Of a stretch of 11,491 nt of DNA, positions 5,880 through 11,491 are shown piece by piece; positions within the stretch are counted from its first letter, which is position 1, and the number at the start of each line of letters is the position of its first letter. The DNA comes from Candidatus Dadabacteria bacterium (GTDB taxonomy: Bacteria; J088). The position numbers and the translations under genes are program-made. Location of the stretch: the NCBI GenBank assembly GCA_003695505.1, contig RFIY01000002.1, positions 1 to 11,491 of the forward strand, in the 5' to 3' direction. Under the pieces are notes generated by a model. It saw nothing but the letters and a program-made list of their open reading frames with translations. It was not told where the DNA came from and ran no database searches.

Positions 5880-6506
5880 ATGGCCGAGAACGCCGGAACA
5901 TTAGAGGCAATGGAGGAGCGCACGCGACAGATTCTGGAAGTCGCGATCGAGCTCGCCGAAGAGGGCGGTTTCGAAACCGTGCGCATGCGCGATGTCGCGG
6001 CTCACGCCGGGGTCGCGCTCGGGACGTTCTACAAGCGGTTCCGCAGCAAGGAAGACCTGCTGGTCGCCGCGCTCGGCCTGGCCATGGAAGAGATGGAGCA
6101 GCGCATGGCGCGACGCCCCATCGAGGGCAATACGCCTTACGAGCGCATCGCCGAATATTTTACGACCGCGACGCGTCGCTTTTGCGCCAAACCAAATCTC
6201 GCCCGTGCGGCCTTGCGTGCCGTGGCGTCCGGCGACCATGAACTGGCCGAAAAGGTGATGAAGTTTCACGAACGGACGACGCACCTGATCCTGCAGGCCG
6301 TAACCGGCGGTGATCGACCGGCCACCGACGAAGAAGATCGTACGGCGATCGTCCTGCAGCATGTCTGGTTTGCGACGCTCGTCGGCTGGTCTGGCGGTCT
6401 CCATGACGTCGAAGAGGTGATCGAGCGCGTCAAGTCGGCTGCGCGTCTGATTTTGAATGTCCCGGAACCGGACCAGTCCTCAGACTCGTCCCCAGAAACC
6501 GATTGA
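5880..6506 (+). CDS. TetR-family transcriptional repressor, KstR-like
   Basis: A 208-residue regulator. The N-terminal TetR DNA-binding domain spans about 14-61: RQILEVAIELAEEGGFETV, MRDVAAHAGVALGTFYKRF as the helix-turn-helix, then RSKEDLLVAAL. The ligand and dimer domain follows; GNTPYERI, then HVWFATLVGW and SAARLILNV near the end, match the order and character of mycobacterial KstR (GATPFQRL, DVWLSNLLAW, LAVRLLI) as I recall it. KstR represses sterol catabolism genes and is released by a CoA thioester of a sterol metabolite. The same-type operators upstream support this assignment. The start at 5880 has AAGGA 6 bases before it. The gene is followed after 17 bases by the Rieske gene, so the two are probably co-transcribed and autoregulated. 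The TetR call is certain; the KstR-like subgroup is inference. Confidence 0.9.
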   Translation: MAENAGTLEAMEERTRQILEVAIELAEEGGFETVRMRDVAAHAGVALGTFYKRFRSKEDLLVAALGLAMEEMEQRMARRPIEGNTPYERIAEYFTTATRRFCAKPNLARAALRAVASGDHELAEKVMKFHERTTHLILQAVTGGDRPATDEEDRTAIVLQHVWFATLVGWSGGLHDVEEVIERVKSAARLILNVPEPDQSSDSSPETD

Positions 6507-6511
6507 AGACC

Positions 6512-6516
6512 GGAGG
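6512..6516 (+). promoter_or_regulatory. Ribosome binding site deciding the Rieske gene start
   Basis: GGAGG, 7 bases before ATG 6524. It rules against the upstream in-frame TTG at 6503, which would overlap the tetR stop. Confidence 0.75.
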
Positions 6517-6523
6517 AAACACC

Positions 6524-7504
6524 ATGCCCAGTCCCCGCTGGCCATTTACGCACAACCCCAAAGGCTGGTTCATGATCTCGTACAGCGAAGATCTTGAGCC
6601 CGGAGATGTCATTCCGTTGCACGTGTTCGAGCAGGACCTCGTGCTGTACCGCACCGAAAGTGGGCGTCCGGTATTGCTCGATGCCTTTTGTCCGCATCTC
6701 GGCGCTCACCTCGGCCACGGCGGAAAGGTCGAGGGCGAGGAGCTGCGTTGCCCGTTCCACGCCTGGAAATTCAACTGTGACGGCCAGTGCAGCGAGATCC
6801 CCTATACGGAAAAGATCCCGCCCAAGGCGAAGATTCGGCCGTGGGAAATCGTCGAGCGCAACGGCATGATCTTTGCGTGGAACGACGAAGAAGGCAGCGC
6901 GCCGGAGTGGGAGATTCCGGAATTCGAAGAAGCCAGCGACACCGAGGCCTGGACCGAGTTCGAGCGGCGGCGCTGGCAGATTCGCACGCACAATATCGAG
7001 ATGGCGGAGAATGCGGTTGATTCGGCGCATTTCAAGTATCTGCACGGTACGCGCAACATGCCGCAGAGCCAGGCCGAAGTCAATGGCCACATCCTGCGGG
7101 TCTTTTCTGACGCCGGCATGACAACACCACAGGGAAACGTTGACGGCTCGATCGAATCGATGTCGTACGGTTTCGGGCTGAGCGTCGTGCGTTTTTCGGG
7201 GATCGTCGACACGTTTCTGTTGTCGACGATGACGCCAACCGACAGCGAAACGATCGATGTGCGCTTCAATTTCAAGGTCAAGCGGCTTGCGGGCGCCGAT
7301 ATCACGCGCGGTGTCGGCAAGGCATTCATCAACGAAATCACGCGCCAGCTCGAACAGGATCGCCCGATCTGGGAGAACAAGCGCTGGGTCAAGCCACCGA
7401 TTCTCGCCGAAGGCGACGGACCGATCGGCGTGTACCGCAAATGGTGCAAGCAGTTCTTCCCCGAAGGCACATTCGACAAGCTCGAGATGCGCGTCCACGC
7501 GTGA
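6524..7504 (+). CDS. Rieske non-heme iron oxygenase, KshA / sterol desaturase-like
   Basis: The 326-residue catalytic component of a Rieske oxygenase. The 2Fe-2S motif is complete: Cys56-P-His58, 17 residues, Cys76-P-F-His79. The mononuclear iron site is complete too: Asn163-AV-Asp166-SA-His169-FKYL-His174, with Asp279 in EQDRPIWENK as the third ligand. The tail (EQD..IW.NK, then EGDGPIGVYRKWCKQFF) closely resembles the C-terminus of KshA, the 3-ketosteroid 9-alpha-hydroxylase oxygenase, and the sterol 7-desaturases DAF-36/Neverland belong to the same broad group. A sterol, steroid or similar ring substrate is therefore plausible but not proven. It is shorter than KshA (about 380). Electrons must come from a ferredoxin reductase encoded elsewhere. 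It lies 17 bases after tetR, and the thioesterase ATG begins one base past its stop. Confidence 0.92.
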   Translation: MPSPRWPFTHNPKGWFMISYSEDLEPGDVIPLHVFEQDLVLYRTESGRPVLLDAFCPHLGAHLGHGGKVEGEELRCPFHAWKFNCDGQCSEIPYTEKIPPKAKIRPWEIVERNGMIFAWNDEEGSAPEWEIPEFEEASDTEAWTEFERRRWQIRTHNIEMAENAVDSAHFKYLHGTRNMPQSQAEVNGHILRVFSDAGMTTPQGNVDGSIESMSYGFGLSVVRFSGIVDTFLLSTMTPTDSETIDVRFNFKVKRLAGADITRGVGKAFINEITRQLEQDRPIWENKRWVKPPILAEGDGPIGVYRKWCKQFFPEGTFDKLEMRVHA

Positions 7505-7505
7505 G

Positions 7506-7979
7506 ATGCAGCTCGATCTCACCACGCTGCGTCACTACCTGATCGACACAAGCCCATGGATTCGGGACGCGGGAATCATCATTGAACAGGCGGGGCCGGA
7601 TGGTTGCCGGCTCCGCCTGCCTTTTTCGGAACGCGTCTGCAACCCGTTTGGCGCCGTGCACGCCGGCGCGTTGTACTCTTTTGCCGAAACGGCTGCGGCG
7701 GCCATCGCCGTGACCGCATTCGACATGTCGGGAGGACGCGACGTACTGATGCAGCAGGGCGCAATCGAGTACCACGCGATCGCCCGGGATGATCTGACCA
7801 TCGACGGCGCCGTGGACGCCGAGACGATCGCATCGGTTGATGCCGCGGTGCGCGACGAGGGGCGCGCCCGAACGACATTGACCTTGTCGCTCAGGACCGG
7901 CGATGACACGAATGTGGCGACGGCGACATTCACGGTCTATGTCCGGGCAACGGAACGTCCATTGCGGTCGGCAGACTGA
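7506..7979 (+). CDS. PaaI/DUF4442-type hotdog thioesterase
   Basis: A 157-residue single hotdog-fold protein. The family core is clear: RVCNPFGAVHAGALYSFAET at 43-62 holds Asn46, His52-Ala-Gly and Glu61 on the central helix, where PaaI enzymes have N..G.vHGG...laD and DUF4442 members often have Glu. Strands YHAIARDDLTIDG and GRARTTLTLSLRTGDD follow, as usual. The likely role is hydrolysis of an acyl-CoA (or aryl-CoA) ester in the cytoplasm. In this operon it may remove CoA from a pathway intermediate, perhaps also tuning the level of a CoA ligand of the TetR protein; that is speculation. The ATG lies one base after the Rieske stop with no clear ribosome site, indicating translational coupling. 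The longer in-frame extension upstream overlaps the Rieske gene and is discarded. Confidence 0.85.
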   Translation: MQLDLTTLRHYLIDTSPWIRDAGIIIEQAGPDGCRLRLPFSERVCNPFGAVHAGALYSFAETAAAAIAVTAFDMSGGRDVLMQQGAIEYHAIARDDLTIDGAVDAETIASVDAAVRDEGRARTTLTLSLRTGDDTNVATATFTVYVRATERPLRSAD

Positions 7980-7984
7980 GTCGT

Positions 7985-7996
7985 CCGCGCTCGCGG
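7985..7996. terminator. Possible hairpin between convergent genes
   Basis: CCGCGCTCGCGG forms a GC-rich hairpin (4-base stem with a GCTC loop) in the 30-base gap between the convergent thioesterase and DoxX stops. No T-run follows on either strand, so intrinsic termination is doubtful. Confidence 0.2.
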
Positions 7997-8009
7997 CTGC
8001 ACGGCTTGG

Positions 8010-8450
8010 TCAGTCCGTGATCACCTGCAATCTCGAACGCAGCCACCCGTCCACCGAATAACGCCCGGCGCCGGTCCAGACCAGCGTTGCATATGGCACC
8101 GCGTAGAGCAGCGCGAACTCCTGCTTTGCCCATGGGTCGTCGGCGTGTACGATCCCTGCGGCAACGAGCATCGTAAACAGAACAGGAAACGCGAAAACGC
8201 GTGTCAGCAGCCCGGCCGCCACGAACAGTGGGCAGACGACCTCACCAAAGATAGCCAGTGCCATGCTCAGTTCGTTGCCGACGCCAAGCGGATCGGGAAA
8301 CGACGCCGCTCGCTCACCGAACGCAAGCAGCTTGCCCCAGCCGTGGCCGGCGATCATCATCAGCGAAATCGTGACGCGCAAAAAGAGCAGCCCCGCATCG
8401 TGCCCGCGTCCGTTCAGATCCAGATAGAATTTGAGCCATCGTTGCAACAT
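8010..8450 (-). CDS. DoxX family membrane protein
   Basis: A 146-residue inner-membrane protein with four predicted hydrophobic segments: about 20-37 ([20 protein letters not shown]), 56-78, 80-99 and 110-127. The HG..K end of the first segment, the [19 protein letters not shown] second segment and a short loop after the third are typical of DoxX/DoxD-like proteins, whose members have been linked to thiosulfate:quinone oxidation and to redox homeostasis in mycobacteria. No specific role can be assigned. ATG 8448-8450 has AGGGA a few bases upstream and begins just before the first hydrophobic segment; the open frame extends upstream, but that part lacks family character. It is transcribed alone, divergent from the UbiB-like gene across a 148-base gap. 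Confidence 0.83.
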   Translation of the reverse strand: MLQRWLKFYLDLNGRGHDAGLLFLRVTISLMMIAGHGWGKLLAFGERAASFPDPLGVGNELSMALAIFGEVVCPLFVAAGLLTRVFAFPVLFTMLVAAGIVHADDPWAKQEFALLYAVPYATLVWTGAGRYSVDGWLRSRLQVITD

Positions 8451-8536
8451 ATGTCGATCCCTGTGTGAGTGCCTGTCCAGATTGTAGCGCAGACCATGTT
8501 CTGCCTGATCCATGCTGCATCGCGTCGCTGGGACGC

Positions 8537-8542
8537 TATAAT
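8537..8542 (+). promoter_or_regulatory. Perfect -10 hexamer upstream of UbiB-like gene
   Basis: TATAAT, 56 bases before the GTG at 8599 in a divergent intergenic gap. At 17 bases upstream only GCTGCA is found, a poor -35, so an activator or other element may be needed. Probable promoter of the UbiB-ClsA unit. Confidence 0.42.
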
Positions 8543-8598
8543 GTGAACGGTTACTTACCTGATGGCGTCGTTGCCATATCGCCCCCGCGGAGAACCTC

Positions 8599-9993
8599 GT
8601 GCTCAATCGCCTGGTAGAAAACAGCCTGTTTCGCCCCACCGTGACGATCGTTTTGTTCGCGCGCGTACTTGCGAGTTACGCGCTCTACGGCCTGTTCGTG
8701 ATCCGGTTTACGAAAGATCGCAAGAAACGCCGTCAGCGCATGGCGCGCGTCAACGCGAAGAACGCGCTACGCGTGTACAACGCGTTTGTCCTGCTCAAGG
8801 GTGTCTATATCAAGGTTGGGCAGTTTCTGTCGACGCAGGTTTTTCTGCCGCCGGAGTTCCTGCGGGAAATGGTGCGGATGCAGGATCGGGTGCCGCGTGC
8901 ATCCGCGGAAGCCGTACGCGAGCGTATCCGGCAGGAGTTCGGCAAGCCGGCGGAGGCGCTGTTCACCACATTCGACGAGGATCCGCTGGCCACGGCGTCG
9001 ATCGGGCAGGTGCACCGCGTGACGATGCTCGACGGCCGCGATGCGGTGATCAAGGTCAAGTATCCAGGCATTGACGCCAAGTTCCACGCCGACCTGAAAT
9101 TGCTCAAACGCATGGTGCCGATTTTCATCACGATCATCGAACGCATCTATCACGGCGAGACGACCAATATCGACCACAAGGCGACCATTGGCGAATTCGT
9201 CAAGTACATCGGACTCGAGCTCGACTATCGCAACGAGGTCGAAAACCACAAAAAGATGTACGCGATCATGAAGGATCGTGATGATGTGATCGTGCCTGAG
9301 CTGTATCTCGATTACTGCACGGATGCGATCATCTGTATGGAGTACATCGACAGTTACGGGATGCGCGAATTCTTCGAGAGCGACGAGATCCCGTACGAGG
9401 AAAAAAACCGCATGTACCGGATCACCGCCGATACACTGCTCTATCAGGTCAGTCGCTACGGCTTTTTCCAGGCCGATACCCATCCCGGCAACTTTCTGGT
9501 CAAGAAAGATGAGGATGGGTACAAGCTGGTGATGATCGACTTTGGATGTGCCAAGCAGTTGCCGAATGAGTTTCGCACCGGTTTGCTGAAGTCCGTCCAG
9601 GGCTATTTCAATCGCGATCCCGAGTTTTCGGCCAGGGCCTTCTGGGATATGGGATTCCGGACCAAGCAGCATACCTTGGAGTCGCTGACAAAATGGGCGG
9701 AGTTCGTGTTTGAAGTCGTCGACCAGGTGATCAAGCTGTTCGAAAGCGGTGACAGTATCGTGCGCTACATCCAGAAGAACATGTTTGAGCTGGGCGAGAA
9801 AGCCATGGAACTCAACACGGACGACCGGATCGACTACATTCCCGAGGAATACATCATGTTCGGCCGCGCATTGAGTACGCCACCGATCCCCTTTGATCAG
9901 TTCCAGCCGACCGTGGATCTGAAGGCGATCGTGTTGCCTCACCTGATGTACCTTGGCCAGCCACAGGCCACGATCGACATCGAAGCCGCCTGA
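8599..9993 (+). CDS. ABC1/UbiB/ADCK-family atypical kinase-like protein
   Basis: A 464-residue member of the UbiB/ADCK (ABC1) family with every signature: KVGQ at 72-75 (KxGQ), the Ala-rich loop ATASIGQ at 131-137, the strand-3 lysine Lys152 in [12 protein letters not shown] at 207-209 (ExD), QADTHPGN at 291-298 with catalytic-type Asp293 and Asn298, and IDFG at 313-316 with metal-binding Asp314. Family members act as ATPases or kinases in quinone and lipid metabolism. A hydrophobic segment at about 13-36 near the N-terminus suggests membrane anchoring; E. coli UbiB has its membrane helices at the C-terminus instead, and no ubi genes are nearby, so a ubiquinone role is unsure. GTG 8599 has GGAGA 5 bases upstream. 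The next gene is a cardiolipin-synthase-like protein 48 bases away, suggesting a shared membrane-lipid theme. Confidence 0.9.
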   Translation: MLNRLVENSLFRPTVTIVLFARVLASYALYGLFVIRFTKDRKKRRQRMARVNAKNALRVYNAFVLLKGVYIKVGQFLSTQVFLPPEFLREMVRMQDRVPRASAEAVRERIRQEFGKPAEALFTTFDEDPLATASIGQVHRVTMLDGRDAVIKVKYPGIDAKFHADLKLLKRMVPIFITIIERIYHGETTNIDHKATIGEFVKYIGLELDYRNEVENHKKMYAIMKDRDDVIVPELYLDYCTDAIICMEYIDSYGMREFFESDEIPYEEKNRMYRITADTLLYQVSRYGFFQADTHPGNFLVKKDEDGYKLVMIDFGCAKQLPNEFRTGLLKSVQGYFNRDPEFSARAFWDMGFRTKQHTLESLTKWAEFVFEVVDQVIKLFESGDSIVRYIQKNMFELGEKAMELNTDDRIDYIPEEYIMFGRALSTPPIPFDQFQPTVDLKAIVLPHLMYLGQPQATIDIEAA

Positions 9994-10008
9994 TCGGGCA
10001 GCCTGCCA

Positions 10009-10031
10009 GATCCCTCCCGTGGTGTGGGATC
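10009..10031. repeat. Inverted repeat just upstream of the synthase start
   Basis: GATCCC (10009-10014) and GGGATC (10026-10031) can form a 6-base stem with an 11-base loop, 10 bases before the GTG at 10042. No T-run follows. It could influence translation of the downstream gene or be chance. Confidence 0.3.
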
Positions 10032-10041
10032 ATGAGCGGCA

Positions 10042-11409
10042 GTGATTGATCTGGCAAGCCATATCTGGACGGCGCTCGGGTTTATCGGCGCGCTGCTGAT
10101 CCTGGGTCGCTCCGACAATGAATTGCGCAGCCGTGGTAGTCGCATTGCGTGGGCACTGTTTCTGGCCACCGCGCCAACCGTAGCCATCCCGATGTTCCTG
10201 TTGTTCGGTAACCGCAAATTTGGTGTTGTTGCCGAACTGGCCGAACGACGGGAACGTGAACGCCGCATTGCGCGGCGGACGTACGGTCAGCGAGATCATT
10301 CATTGCAGGCCGTGATGGGGCGCATTCTGGGGCAGCCGCTCAGTGGCGGAAATCGACTGGAACTGCTTGGTTGCCGCGGCGAGGCGGGGGCGTGGCTGCT
10401 GCAACAGATTGAGGGTGCGCAACAAAAGATCTGGATCCAGACCTACCAGTATCTTCCAGACGCTTCGGGTCGAAAGATTCGTGACGCGCTTGCGGCCAGG
10501 GCGCGCGATGGGCTGGAGGTCTGTCTGCTGGTTGACGACTATGGCGCGATGACCGCGCGTCATCGATTCTTTCGACCGCTTACAGCAGCGGGTGGACAGG
10601 TGCGCCGCTTCAACCCGCTCATCGGTGTTTCGCGCATGCGATCCAATCTGCGCAACCATCGGAAGGCGTACATTTTTGACGAGCGGATAGCGGCATCTGG
10701 CGGAATCAACATCGGTGATCCGTATTTGACGGATGGGCCGCGAGCCTGGGAGGATCTCGCTTTTGCGCTTGAGGGGCCGGCGGTGACAGGCCTGGCGCGG
10801 CTGTTTGCCGCGGACTGGCGGCGCGCAGGTGGGCGGCTTGACAGCGCCGGGTTGCGCCGATCGCCGGAGGCGGGCGATGCCGATGTGCAACTCGTCGTAT
10901 CCGGCCCCGATCGTACCGATGATCCGATCTTTGCCGCGCTGATTACGGCCATCTACCGTGCGGAGCAACGCGTCTGGATCGTAACCCCATATTACATTCC
11001 GAACGAAGAACTGGAATATGCATTGACGATCGCGGCGCTGCGGGGCGTCGACGTCCGGCTGATCGTACCACGGCGATCCAATCATCCGCTTGCCGATCTG
11101 GCCCGGCTGGATCATTTGCAGAACGCACACCGCGCCGGGTGCGGCATCTTTTTGTATCAACCGCGGATGCTCCACAGCAAGCTGGCGCTGTTTGATGACG
11201 ATGCCGTATTGCTTGGCACCGCGAACCTGGATGTTCGGAGCCTCTTCCTCAATTTTGAACTCGGTGTGTTCAGTTACGGAGCTGCTTCGGTGCGGGCGGC
11301 CGCGACGCTGGTGGAGACATACCTCGCCGCATCGGAGCCCTTTGCCGGTGAGAAAACACTGCATCCGCTCAGTCGCGGCTTGATGCGGATTATCGAGCCG
11401 TTGTTGTAA
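10042..11409 (+). CDS. Cardiolipin synthase-like phospholipase D protein (ClsA type)
   Basis: A 455-residue membrane-associated enzyme that joins or exchanges phosphatidyl groups, most likely making cardiolipin from phosphatidylglycerol. Two N-terminal hydrophobic segments (about 8-22 and 36-56) are followed by two phospholipase-D motifs: His206-R-Lys208 with Asp213 in NHRKAYIFD, and His378-S-Lys380 with Asp385 in LHSKLALFD, each with the usual GG.N or GT.N continuation. Length and order match ClsA (about 480), and TPYYIPNEEL before the second motif is typical. A generic PLD transphosphatidylase is the alternative. Start: GTG 10042 is the first start in frame after an in-frame TGA at 10033; its ribosome site is poor, so coupling to the UbiB-like gene 48 bases upstream is possible. 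Confidence 0.9.
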   Translation: MIDLASHIWTALGFIGALLILGRSDNELRSRGSRIAWALFLATAPTVAIPMFLLFGNRKFGVVAELAERRERERRIARRTYGQRDHSLQAVMGRILGQPLSGGNRLELLGCRGEAGAWLLQQIEGAQQKIWIQTYQYLPDASGRKIRDALAARARDGLEVCLLVDDYGAMTARHRFFRPLTAAGGQVRRFNPLIGVSRMRSNLRNHRKAYIFDERIAASGGINIGDPYLTDGPRAWEDLAFALEGPAVTGLARLFAADWRRAGGRLDSAGLRRSPEAGDADVQLVVSGPDRTDDPIFAALITAIYRAEQRVWIVTPYYIPNEELEYALTIAALRGVDVRLIVPRRSNHPLADLARLDHLQNAHRAGCGIFLYQPRMLHSKLALFDDDAVLLGTANLDVRSLFLNFELGVFSYGAASVRAAATLVETYLAASEPFAGEKTLHPLSRGLMRIIEPLL

Positions 11410-11415
11410 TGGGGG

Positions 11416-11431
11416 CGTGCCTCGCGGCACG
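11416..11431. terminator. Possible hairpin after the synthase gene
   Basis: CGTGCC, loop TCGC, GGCACG: a perfect 6-base GC-rich stem starting 7 bases after the stop at 11409. No T-run follows, so it may stabilise the 3' end rather than terminate. The rest of the window (11432-11491) shows nothing I can assign. Confidence 0.35.
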
Positions 11432-11491
11432 GCCCGCCCGGCGACCCAGAGCGGCCTGGGAGGCGCGGATTTTGGCTGCCTTTTAGGACTG

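Noticed and set aside
6266-7525. 419-residue open frame on the minus strand opposite tetR and the Rieske gene
   Set aside because: It is a shadow of two well-supported genes in a GC-rich genome and has no ribosome site or known motifs.
8619-8631. Perfect inverted repeat AAACAG-C-CTGTTT at the start of the UbiB-like gene
   Set aside because: It is within the coding region with a one-base centre, no second copy was seen and no nearby regulator suggests it.
8773-8786. AACGCGTT core inside the UbiB-like gene (TACAACGCGTTTGT)
   Set aside because: The last fixed position fails and the arms are not symmetric; likely chance within codons.
8767-9942. 391-residue open frame on the minus strand opposite the UbiB-like gene
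   Set aside because: It mirrors the codon pattern of the UbiB-like gene, which has all family motifs; the antisense product has no recognisable domain.

Overview
The window reads as chromosomal DNA of a Gram-negative proteobacterium. Its GC content is high (roughly 60% by eye). It carries exported proteins with Sec signals, a UbiB/ABC1 kinase, a ClsA-type phospholipase-D synthase and a DoxX membrane protein. A gammaproteobacterium with lipid- or steroid-degrading habits would fit, but that placement is inference. No RNA genes, insertion sequences, CRISPR arrays or tRNAs were seen. All genes look intact except the CBS-domain gene, which is cut by the left edge.

Layout. (1) 1-903, minus strand: the N-terminal part of a CBS-domain protein and a small exported DUF4833-like protein. 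(2) 944-3463, plus strand: a three-gene unit made of an NTF2/ketosteroid-isomerase-like protein with a long extra C-terminal half, followed by two tandem, diverged paralogues of an exported protein family I do not recognise (shared Cys pattern and GERF / LGYG motifs). (3) 3464-5390, minus strand: a saccharopine-dehydrogenase-like (trans-acting enoyl reductase-like) oxidoreductase, then a short-chain dehydrogenase. (4) 5391-5879: a 489-base regulatory intergenic region. (5) 5880-7979, plus strand: a TetR-family regulator, a KshA-like Rieske oxygenase and a PaaI/DUF4442-type thioesterase, tightly packed. (6) 8010-8450, minus strand: DoxX. (7) 8599-11409, plus strand: a UbiB/ABC1-family protein and a cardiolipin-synthase-like protein.

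The most interesting part is 3464-7979. The intergenic region holds three perfect palindromes that fit TNNAACNNGTTNNA, the published operator of the actinobacterial cholesterol regulator KstR. The adjacent TetR protein resembles KstR along its whole length as I remember that sequence. The next gene encodes a Rieske oxygenase with the sequence hallmarks of 3-ketosteroid 9-alpha-hydroxylase (KshA) and sterol 7-desaturase. One operator lies just upstream of the divergent reductase/SDR operon and another sits in a candidate tetR promoter. This suggests a compact, self-regulated, KstR-like unit for a steroid, sterol or other polycyclic/isoprenoid lipid, in which the Rieske enzyme and two dehydrogenases modify the substrate and the thioesterase acts on a CoA ester. 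No Rieske reductase partner is encoded here. The substrate is not known from sequence. The isomerase-like gene at 944 may be related in theme, but it lacks an operator and most catalytic residues.
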